Below, in pieces: positions 23,589 to 29,296 of a DNA stretch of 29,296 nucleotides. The translations under genes were made by a program, and so were the position numbers. Source of the DNA: an uncultured Collinsella sp. Lineage in GTDB: Bacteria; Actinomycetota; Coriobacteriia; Coriobacteriales; Coriobacteriaceae. Every line of letters begins with the position of its first letter. Positions within the stretch are counted from its first letter, which is position 1. The stretch is from the NCBI GenBank assembly GCA_958346935.1, contig CATVTM010000020.1, positions 1-29,296 of the forward strand. The letters run 5' to 3'. The notes beneath the pieces were generated by a model that saw only the letters and a list, made by a program, of their open reading frames with translations, ran no database searches and was not told the origin of the DNA.

Positions 23589-23652
23589 GAGCGTGGATTT
23601 CTGGACGCGCGAGAGAAAAAATCTCCCGACCGGAGAACGAGCGTGGATAATT
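23589..23652 (+). repeat. GAGCGTGGATAAT repeat, copy A
   Basis: GAGCGTGGAT occurs at 23589-23598 and again at 23639-23648. The 33-nt unit at 23620-23652 contains a small TCTCC-CGACC-GGAGA hairpin followed by CGAGCGTGGATAAT. It matches 27671-27703 in the same orientation at 27 of 33 positions. Confidence 0.7.
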
Positions 23653-23708
23653 AACTTGGATAGGGAGCTAAGGTAAACACCGATTGTCTATCGACGGCTT
23701 TAGAAACG

Positions 23709-23743
23709 ACGACCCCGATTCCATTGTGGAATCGGGGTCGTTT
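23709..23743 (-). terminator. Bidirectional terminator ending the beta-glucoside operon
   Basis: ACGACCCCGATTCCA (23709-23723) and TGGAATCGGGGTCGT (23727-23741) are perfect 15-bp arms around TTG. A short T-run follows in the plus direction (GTTTG) and TCGTTTCT on the minus side. It lies about 100 nt beyond the minus-strand PTS gene. Confidence 0.8.
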
Positions 23744-23843
23744 GTGCCTCAGGAATCCGAATGGATTAATCGAGCTCCTAAGGACCTTCTTGGGTTCTTG
23801 CTAATGGTCTGCCGAGGATGTCTCCAATGCAAACAGCGGGCAT

Positions 23844-25244
23844 CTACTCAATATAGCTGGGGTTCTTCTTGATGATCACGCGTGCAGCGATGAAGGAGAC
23901 GACGATGGCGATGATGGCGACAACGCATGCCAGCACGAAGTTGCCCATGGACCCATCGGGAGCGATAAAGATGAGTGCCGAAAGAAGGCCGGGGCATGCT
24001 CCCGCAACATACTCTTTCAGAACAAAGATGCCTGCAGGGAGTCCAGCGCAGAGCGCGCCGATTGCCGTGCCGACAAGCAGGCGAGGACGCTCGATGAGGC
24101 AACCGTAGAACGCGGGCTCGGTTACGCCACAGAGTGCGGTGACGGCAACCGTGGTGACCATACCCCTCTTCTCTTTGTTTCCCTTCATGGCAGTTGCCAG
24201 GGCGAGGCTCGTGCCACCAATGCAGAGGTTCGAGATGAATCCAAAGATAATGGGTGCCCAACCGAGCTGCGCCAAGCTCGTAACTTCGATTGCGATGTAG
24301 GCCTTATCAAGACCGAGCATGACAAAATAGGGGTTAAGGGCTGCAAGGATTGGAGTAGCGATAAATGCCACGTTATCCATGAGCCACGTGACGGCATCAC
24401 TCAGCGCGTAGCCCATCATGCTGCCAGCGGGGCCGAGGATAATCAGCTCAACAGGCACGACGATGAACATGGTGAGTAGCGGCTTCAAGAACAGTTTGGT
24501 AACGTCCGGGATGATTTTCTGAAGACCGCGATCAACAAAGTACATGAACACAACGCCCAGTACGATTGGCACCACCGTGCTCGAGTAGTCATTCGTCGGG
24601 ATGGGGATGCCAAGAAAGTCGAGACCCTCAGCACCGCTAATAGACGAGCTAATCATGATTGCGCCCAGCAGCGCGCCCATGATAGGCTGCATCTTCATGA
24701 CGGCGGCGAGCTGGTAGCCTAGGTAAACGGGCAGGAAGCTAAATGAGGCACTGAAGATCGCCAGCAGAACCTGGGCAGTTCCGCTATCGGTGCTCAATCC
24801 ACAATAATTGACCAGGAGATTCTTAATCGAAAGAATGAGTCCGCCTACGATGAGCGCCGGGACGATGGGCATGAATACCTGTGCGGAGACATTTCCGAAT
24901 TTCTCAACCAGGCTCATGGCAGTGTTGCCGCTTTTGATACCCTCTGCAAGATCCTTGGCGGTTTGGGCATCGTCGGCAACCGCGCCGCCGCCGACTTCGA
25001 TTCCCGCGAAGTCGAGGAAGTCGTTGTAAGCCTCGGTGACGTTGGGGCCGATGATCACCTGAAGCTGGCCACCGCTGACTACTGCCCCGAGCGCCTGATC
25101 GGCCGATTTGGCGAGCTGGAGATCGATGATCGAGGTGTCTCGTGCGTCGATGCGAAGGCGCGTCGCACAATGAGTTACCGATGTAATGTTCTCTTTGCCG
25201 CCAACAGCCTTTAGGACTGTTTCGGACATTGCCTGATATTTCAT
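23844..25244 (-). CDS. PTS beta-glucoside transporter, EIIBC (no EIIA)
   Basis: A 466-residue membrane permease of the glucose/beta-glucoside PTS superfamily that imports and phosphorylates an aryl- or alkyl-beta-glucoside. Residues 1-85 are the EIIB domain with phospho-acceptor C26 in THCATRLR. Residues about 100-460 are EIIC, with some ten hydrophobic helices and the signatures PIMGALLGAIM and CGVTEPAFYG (substrate-site Glu). The EIIA domain usual at the C-terminus of BglF-type proteins is absent; the protein ends in a short basic tail (IIKKNPSYIE), so EIIA must be supplied in trans. AGGAG lies about 7 nt before the ATG, only 9 nt after the glycosidase stop, which indicates one operon. Confidence 0.9.
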   Translation of the reverse strand: MKYQAMSETVLKAVGGKENITSVTHCATRLRIDARDTSIIDLQLAKSADQALGAVVSGGQLQVIIGPNVTEAYNDFLDFAGIEVGGGAVADDAQTAKDLAEGIKSGNTAMSLVEKFGNVSAQVFMPIVPALIVGGLILSIKNLLVNYCGLSTDSGTAQVLLAIFSASFSFLPVYLGYQLAAVMKMQPIMGALLGAIMISSSISGAEGLDFLGIPIPTNDYSSTVVPIVLGVVFMYFVDRGLQKIIPDVTKLFLKPLLTMFIVVPVELIILGPAGSMMGYALSDAVTWLMDNVAFIATPILAALNPYFVMLGLDKAYIAIEVTSLAQLGWAPIIFGFISNLCIGGTSLALATAMKGNKEKRGMVTTVAVTALCGVTEPAFYGCLIERPRLLVGTAIGALCAGLPAGIFVLKEYVAGACPGLLSALIFIAPDGSMGNFVLACVVAIIAIVVSFIAARVIIKKNPSYIE

Positions 25245-25253
25245 CTCTTTCTC

Positions 25254-26672
25254 CTAACCTTCCTGCTCCTGATACTTCGAGATAAGGTCTCGGTACCAAT
25301 ACCAGCTCTTTTTGGGGGTGCGCTCCAGATTGTTCTCGAAGTCGATATGGACAAGTCCGTATCGTTTTTCGTAGCCGTTGATCCAGCTATACAGATCCAT
25401 CGTCGACCAGAGGTAGTAGCCCTCAACGCGCGCGCCGTCGCGCTTAGCCCTCATCATGTGCTCGATGAACTGGCCCAGAAGCTCGATGCGGTCATCATCG
25501 TGGATCATTCCGTCTGCGTCTGGTTGCTCATAGGCGCCATGTCCGTTTTCCGTAATAAAGATGCGGGGCGCGTCATAGCGCTCGTGGACATCCATGATGG
25601 TTGAATACATGCAACTTGGGAGTATTTCGCGGCCCCATTTATTGCGGGGAACATTGCTGTCGCGGGCGCTTTCAAACAAGGGCGCAATGCATTTTCCTTC
25701 GACTTTTTTGCTCGAACCGCCCTTATTGTTCGCCGAAACGGCAAGCTCTCCACCGTGCCAGTCGGTTACATACTCTCGGCAATACACGTTGAGTCCAATA
25801 AAATCGACTTTACCGTCTCTGAATTCTTCTACGTCATTTGGGGATCGATAGAGCGAGACGCCAAGTTTTTCAAGGATTTCGTCCATTTCTGGCGGCAGTT
25901 GACCCTGAAGCGCTGGTGCCAGAATCATGCGATTGGCGAAAAAGTCTGCGTATCGAAATACGTCATCAGGGTGCTCGGTTGCCGGGTCGAGTTCGACAAC
26001 GCCGCCATCGTGGACGGCGCCGATGATGCCGTCGTAGTCCATTTGACGATATGCTCGGACTGCGAGTGCGCTTGCGCGCATCAGGTTGTATTGAAACTGC
26101 ATGTACGACTGAACGTCGAGCGATCGATTGGGGGGATAGTTGCCCAACATGTTTACGCAGTAGCTGTAGAAATGCGGCTCGTTAACGGTAGCCCAGATTT
26201 TGACGCGGTCTCCAAAGCGCTCAAAGCAAATCTTGGCGTATTTGCAGAACCACTCTGCCATGTCGTTGTTCAGCCATCCGCCTTTGCAAGCAAGCGTGAA
26301 TGGCAGATCGTAATGGAACAGCGTAACGTTGGGCTCTATGCCATTTTCGAGGCAGCAATCAATGACTCGATTATAAAAATCGATACCCTCTTCATTCACT
26401 TCGCCGATACCCGTGGGGATGATTCGACTCCATGAAAGAGAGAAGCGATAGGTGTTTTGTCCGCCTTCTTTCATCATGCGGATATCTTCTTCATAGCGAT
26501 GGTAGAAGTCGCAAGATACATCACCGTCAACATGGTTGATGTTCTTATTGCTTGTGTGGTTAAAGAAATCCCACTCGCCGAGGCCTTTGCCGTCTTCGTT
26601 CCAGGCACCCTCGCACTGATAAGACGCCGTGGCGGAACCCCAGAGAAACGGCATGTTGTTCACGTTGCCCAT
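25254..26672 (-). CDS. 6-phospho-beta-glucosidase, GH1 family
   Basis: A 472-residue cytosolic GH1 glycosidase that hydrolyses the phosphorylated sugar delivered by the adjacent PTS permease. The acid/base is E165 in TVNEPHF and the nucleophile E375 in ITENGHG. The C-terminal STMDLYSWINGYEKRYG places S429, K436 and Y438 where 6-phospho-glycosidases bind the sugar phosphate; plain beta-glucosidases usually have Glu at the Ser position. This supports the phospho-enzyme, though glucoside against galactoside specificity cannot be settled by eye. The ATG at 26672 (MGNVNN) is chosen because AAAGGGG lies 4 nt upstream; two ATGs further upstream lack an SD. It is first gene of the minus-strand operon. 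Confidence 0.9.
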   Translation of the reverse strand: MGNVNNMPFLWGSATASYQCEGAWNEDGKGLGEWDFFNHTSNKNINHVDGDVSCDFYHRYEEDIRMMKEGGQNTYRFSLSWSRIIPTGIGEVNEEGIDFYNRVIDCCLENGIEPNVTLFHYDLPFTLACKGGWLNNDMAEWFCKYAKICFERFGDRVKIWATVNEPHFYSYCVNMLGNYPPNRSLDVQSYMQFQYNLMRASALAVRAYRQMDYDGIIGAVHDGGVVELDPATEHPDDVFRYADFFANRMILAPALQGQLPPEMDEILEKLGVSLYRSPNDVEEFRDGKVDFIGLNVYCREYVTDWHGGELAVSANNKGGSSKKVEGKCIAPLFESARDSNVPRNKWGREILPSCMYSTIMDVHERYDAPRIFITENGHGAYEQPDADGMIHDDDRIELLGQFIEHMMRAKRDGARVEGYYLWSTMDLYSWINGYEKRYGLVHIDFENNLERTPKKSWYWYRDLISKYQEQEG

Positions 26673-26743
26673 GAATCCCCTTTCCATCATTCAACACGGT
26701 GGATACGTGTGACGGAATTACGATTAAGATGACGTCAACTGAT

Positions 26744-26781
26744 TTGAATCATAGGAGAACGACCAAAGCTGTTTGATTCAA
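26744..26781. promoter_or_regulatory. Candidate RpiR operator between divergent genes
   Basis: TTGAATCA (26744-26751) and TGATTCAA (26774-26781) are perfect 8-bp inverted arms with a 22-nt spacer. A minus-strand -10-like TATGAT (complement of 26748-26753) overlaps the left arm, placing the site over the glycosidase/PTS promoter. Confidence 0.5.
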
Positions 26782-26823
26782 TAAATGAACCATAATATCG
26801 AGGAGAGCGGAAAGAGGGATCAC

Positions 26824-27657
26824 GTGAATATCAATGACTTCGATGTGCTCAATCGCATTAGCTCCATCATCAACAGCGAGTTTGGGTCAAACGATGCCGC
26901 CATCGCTCGATATCTCATCGCTCACATTAGGCGTTCGAGCGAAATCAATGTTGCCGCAATAACCCGCGATGCATTCGTGACCCGTTCCGCTGTTCGTCGT
27001 TTCTGCAATCGATTGGGCTACCAGTCTCTTAGCGATTTGAAAGAATCATTTACTCAATCAGTCTTTCCAAGCGACTTAAGCCATCGAGAGGAGGAATTTG
27101 GCTACGAGGAGTACAGGGCAGAGCTCGACGTTCGCATGATCGAGATGTTCGCTGAGGTCGAAAGCGGCGTATCCGATATCGCTATTAAGCACCTTGCCGA
27201 CGAAATTGATGGCCATAAAAACGTTGAAATCTGGTGCACCAATAATGTGAGCGCCAATCTCGTACGATTTCAGCAGGAAATGTTTTATGCGGGCAAGATA
27301 GTTCGCATAGTTGCTGGGGCTAACATCGCGGAATTGAAAAACATGGGAGACGCTTCGCAGTCATTGATAATTCTCGTATCGGTCTCCGGGCTATTTGTGT
27401 CACAGGCGCGTGAGTATCTTGAGTGCCGTTCGGGCAGGAAGATTCTAATTACTGCGTTTAGCAACGATGACAAATCGAGGTCTTTTGACCGTGTATATCG
27501 TCTTGGTAATGCAGGAAACGGAATTGACCGACTCGGCGTTTATTCGAAATACGCCATGACTTATTTCTTCGACTTGCTATCGTCGTGTTACTTGAGTCGC
27601 TACCCCTGCACCAAGGGGGAGCCGCTCTATAGGTCTACTTTGGCCTGGCCCGAGTAG
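26824..27657 (+). CDS. RpiR/MurR family transcriptional regulator with SIS domain
   Basis: A 277-residue sugar-phosphate-responsive regulator. The N-terminal RpiR-type HTH spans about residues 5-80 (INVAAITRDAFVTRSAVRRF, CNRLGYQSLSDLKESF). The C-terminal SIS domain (about 115-260) includes VEIWCTNNVSANL and LIILVSVSGLFVSQAREYL, the sugar-phosphate-binding half. It is divergent from the PTS/glycosidase operon and probably controls it, sensing the phosphorylated glucoside or a product (inference). GTG at 26824 is preferred because GAGGGA lies 4-5 nt upstream; an ATG at 26785 gives 13 extra residues but has no SD. The gene has the lowest GC in the window by eye. Confidence 0.82.
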   Translation: MNINDFDVLNRISSIINSEFGSNDAAIARYLIAHIRRSSEINVAAITRDAFVTRSAVRRFCNRLGYQSLSDLKESFTQSVFPSDLSHREEEFGYEEYRAELDVRMIEMFAEVESGVSDIAIKHLADEIDGHKNVEIWCTNNVSANLVRFQQEMFYAGKIVRIVAGANIAELKNMGDASQSLIILVSVSGLFVSQAREYLECRSGRKILITAFSNDDKSRSFDRVYRLGNAGNGIDRLGVYSKYAMTYFFDLLSSCYLSRYPCTKGEPLYRSTLAWPE

Positions 27658-27968
27658 TTGCGGCTCTTTAGTTCTCCCGCCTGGAGAATGAGCGTGGATA
27701 ATCTGCCGCTTTGGCCTTAGGGCCGCGCTAAAAGTGGGAGATTATCCACGCTCGATCGTGTCGTGGAAGCCCGATCGTGACCTATGTAATAGTGCGAGAG
27801 GGTCGTTATCGAAGGTCGATGCTGCAGATGTACTCCACCGTGACAAAGTGTTCCCTCGGGAAATGTCACCAGCGCAGCCAAATCTACCGTCCTTCATATC
27901 CAAACTCAACAAAACCGCAGGTCACGGCTATATAGATACGCCCGGCACCGTGTATCTAGAGGTTTTCG
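27658..27968. other. 311-nt gap with hairpins and repeat, no gene supported
   Basis: After the rpiR stop come repeat copy B and its inverted partner, then two further hairpins. One is GTGACA with TGTCAC enclosing TTCCC with GGGAA (27840-27869). The other is TAGATACGC with GTGTATCTA (27933-27958, 9 bp, 8-nt loop), ending 11 nt before the -35 of the tRNA/tuf promoter. An open frame of 106 codons crosses the region but has no SD, no recognisable domain, and runs over the promoter, so it is not called. Confidence 0.5.
27671..27753 (+). repeat. GAGCGTGGATAAT repeat, copy B with inverted partner
   Basis: 27671-27703 repeats copy A (23620-23652) directly at 27 of 33 positions, including a TTCTCC-CGCCT-GGAGAA hairpin. 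GAGCGTGGATAATCT (27690-27704) then recurs as a perfect 15-nt inverted copy at 27739-27753 after a 34-nt loop. No T-run follows. Confidence 0.7.
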
Positions 27969-27998
27969 TTGACAGCCCCCAAGGTTGCATCGTATTAT
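27969..27998 (+). promoter_or_regulatory. Strong promoter of the tRNA-tuf unit
   Basis: TTGACA (27969-27974, perfect) and TATTAT (27993-27998) with an 18-nt spacer, 63 nt before tRNA-Tyr. It is the best sigma-70-type promoter in the window and suits a tRNA operon that may read on into tuf. Confidence 0.85.
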
Positions 27999-28060
27999 CT
28001 TTTTCGTTCGCGGGGGCGGCGGTCCAAAAGACCAAAGAACCTGCGGATACTTGAACGATT

Positions 28061-28142
28061 GGGAGTTTGCCCGAGTGGTTAATGGGGACGGGCTGTAAAC
28101 CCGTTGGCTCTGCCTACATAGGTTCGAATCCTATAGCTCCCA
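28061..28142 (+). tRNA. tRNA-Tyr (anticodon GUA)
   Basis: A class II tRNA with a long variable arm. Acceptor GGGAGTT with AGCTCCC, discriminator A. Anticodon stem ACGGG with CCCGT, loop CTGTAAA, anticodon GTA. T-arm ATAGGTTCGAATCCTAT. The 3' CCA is not fully encoded (CCC follows), so it must be added. Confidence 0.95.
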
Positions 28143-28152
28143 CCCGTCAAGT

Positions 28153-28228
28153 GCCTGTATAGCTCAGTCGGTAGAGCACTTCGTTGGTAACGAAGAGGTC
28201 ACCAGTTCAAGTCTGGTTGCAGGCTCCA
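28153..28228 (+). tRNA. tRNA-Thr (anticodon GGU)
   Basis: Acceptor GCCTGTA with TGCAGGC (one G-U), discriminator T and encoded CCA. Anticodon stem CTTCG with CGAAG, loop TTGGTAA, anticodon GGT, reading ACC/ACU. T-arm CCAGTTCAAGTCTGG. It lies 10 nt after tRNA-Tyr in the same unit. Confidence 0.95.
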
Positions 28229-28231
28229 TCC

Positions 28232-28308
28232 GGCGGTGTAGCTCAGTTGGTTAGAGCACACGGTTCATACCCGTGGCGTCACTGGTTCGAATCCAGTCAC
28301 CGCTACCA
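28232..28308 (+). tRNA. tRNA with anticodon CAU (elongator Met, or Ile2)
   Basis: Acceptor GGCGGTG with CACCGCT (first pair G-U), discriminator A, encoded CCA. Anticodon stem CACGG with CCGTG, loop TTCATAC. It lacks the three G-C anticodon pairs typical of initiators, so it is elongator Met or lysidine-modified Ile; Met is more likely. It is 3 nt after tRNA-Thr. Confidence 0.88.
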
Positions 28309-28319
28309 TAGGTAACACG

Positions 28320-28350
28320 GTGGCTTCTCAATAGTATGTTGAGAAGCCAC
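28320..28350 (+). other. 12-bp perfect hairpin between tRNA-Met and tuf
   Basis: GTGGCTTCTCAA (28320-28331) and TTGAGAAGCCAC (28339-28350) pair perfectly around a 7-nt loop. There is no T-run, so it should not terminate; it may be an RNA-processing site. An extended -10-like TGG followed by TATAAA (28353-28361) comes just after, a possible internal tuf promoter. Confidence 0.55.
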
Positions 28351-28404
28351 TATGGTATAAAGGCAAAGTCCCGTCCGGGGACGACCTGTTAAGAGGAGGG
28401 CTTT

Positions 28405-29296
28405 ATGGCCAAAGAGAAGTTTGAGCGCACTAAGCCGCATGTTAACATCGGCACCATTGGTCACGTCGACCACGGCAAGACCACGCTGACCGCCGCCATC
28501 ACCAAGGTTCTCTCTGAGACCGAGGGCTGCAAGGCTGACTTCACTGCGTTCGAGAACATCGACAAGGCTCCCGAGGAGCGCGAGCGCGGCATCACGATCT
28601 CCGTCTCCCACGTCGAGTACGAGACTGCTGCCCGTCACTACGCTCACGTTGACTGCCCGGGCCACGCTGACTACGTCAAGAACATGATCTCCGGTGCTGC
28701 TCAGATGGACGGCGCTATCCTGGTCATCGCCGCTACCGACGGCCCCATGGCTCAGACTCGCGAGCACATCCTGCTCGCCCGTCAGGTCGGCGTTCCCTAC
28801 ATCGTCGTCTTCCTGAACAAGTGCGACATGGTCGACGATGACGAGCTCATCGACCTCGTCGAGATGGAGACCCGTGAGCTCCTCTCCGAGTACGATTTCC
28901 CCGGCGACGATATCCCCGTCATCCGCGGTTCCGCTCTGGGCGCTCTCGAGGGCGACGCCAAGTGGATGGACGCCATTCGCGAGCTCATGAAGGCCGTCGA
29001 CGAGTACATCCCGACGCCTGCTCGTAACAACGACCTCCCGTTCCTGATGGCCGTTGAGGACGTTATGACCATCTCCGGCCGTGGTACCGTTGCTACCGGC
29101 CGTGTCGAGCGCGGTGAGCTCAAGCTCAACGAGCCCGTTGAGATCGTCGGCATCAAGGATACCCAGAACACCGTCGTTACCGGTATCGAGATGTTCCGTA
29201 AGTCCATGGACTTCTGCGAGGCTGGCGACAACGTCGGTCTGCTGCTCCGCGGCATCAAGCGCGAGGACATCGAGCGCGGCCAGGTTCTCTGCAAGC
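28405..29296 (+). CDS. tuf: Translation elongation factor Tu (5' part)
   Basis: GTPase that carries aminoacyl-tRNA to the ribosome. 297 codons are present and the gene runs off the window, about three quarters of the usual ~400 residues. The sequence starts MAKEKFERTKPHVN. GHVDHGKT (19-26, P-loop), RGITI (switch I), DCPGH (switch II), NKCD and the SAL motif are all intact. Domain 2 begins near PFLMAVEDVMTI and includes GRGTVATGRVERG. GAGGAGG lies about 5 nt before the ATG. It follows three tRNA genes and a strong promoter, a cotranscribed layout seen in several Gram-positive lineages. Codon use is strongly biased, as expected for a highly expressed gene. Confidence 0.98.
   Translation, partial: MAKEKFERTKPHVNIGTIGHVDHGKTTLTAAITKVLSETEGCKADFTAFENIDKAPEERERGITISVSHVEYETAARHYAHVDCPGHADYVKNMISGAAQMDGAILVIAATDGPMAQTREHILLARQVGVPYIVVFLNKCDMVDDDELIDLVEMETRELLSEYDFPGDDIPVIRGSALGALEGDAKWMDAIRELMKAVDEYIPTPARNNDLPFLMAVEDVMTISGRGTVATGRVERGELKLNEPVEIVGIKDTQNTVVTGIEMFRKSMDFCEAGDNVGLLLRGIKREDIERGQVLCK

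Noticed and set aside
27734..28054. 106-codon plus-strand frame before tRNA-Tyr
   Set aside because: No SD, no recognisable domain, and it covers the perfect TTGACA promoter of the tRNA-tuf unit.
1..29296. CRISPR array, insertion sequence or prophage genes
   Set aside because: No regularly spaced repeat array, transposase, integrase or phage structural gene was found on either strand; the repeats present are palindromic intergenic elements.

Overview
The window looks like chromosome of a gut Coriobacteriia (Actinomycetota), most likely Collinsella or a close relative. This rests on high GC with strong GC-ending codon bias in the housekeeping genes, good Shine-Dalgarno (SD) sites, the mixture of actinobacterial (ClpC, DisA) and Firmicutes-like (cysS-rlmB-yacP) gene order, and the gene content. 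The genus is an inference from pattern; no search was run.

Layout. 1-2430: two membrane proteins (a ThrE-type exporter whose start may lie outside the window, and a DUF2798 protein), separated by a REP-like palindrome and a terminator. 2595-7823: a two-gene unit encoding a 1479-residue fused acyl-CoA dehydratase activase/dehydratase-like protein and an overlapping TetR regulator, headed by a perfect 21-bp palindrome that is the probable TetR operator. 7933-10723: clpC with a hairpin leader and a terminator. 10749-11668: a RelB/DinJ-type antitoxin with a PIN toxin. 11744-13378: pepD. 13402-15887, minus strand: hipA, hipB and mntP; three operator-like sites spaced exactly 27 bp lie before hipB, and the last sits inside the probable mntP terminator.

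16108-21708: a dense housekeeping run, disA-ispD-ispF-cysS (genes overlapping or 3 nt apart) and then rlmB-yacP. It makes c-di-AMP, two steps of the MEP isoprenoid pathway, Cys-tRNA, an rRNA methyltransferase and an RNase-like NYN protein. The 255-nt gap between cysS and rlmB holds two tandem ~100-nt elements that fold alike although their stems differ in sequence; this is the best candidate for something undescribed here.

21736-27753: an accessory stretch of visibly lower GC. It has an HTH-HipA-like single-chain kinase with its own palindromic operator, a tRNA-Thr(UGU), several families of intergenic palindromic repeats, and a beta-glucoside cassette (PTS EIIBC, 6-phospho-beta-glucosidase, divergent RpiR regulator) bracketed by 33-nt direct repeats. 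27969-29296: a strong promoter, then tRNA-Tyr, tRNA-Thr(GGU), tRNA-Met(CAU) and the 5' part of tuf, which runs off the window.

Three stress or persistence-type modules (RelB-PIN, HipBA, HTH-HipA) lie within about 12 kb. All functions are assigned by reading motifs in the translations.
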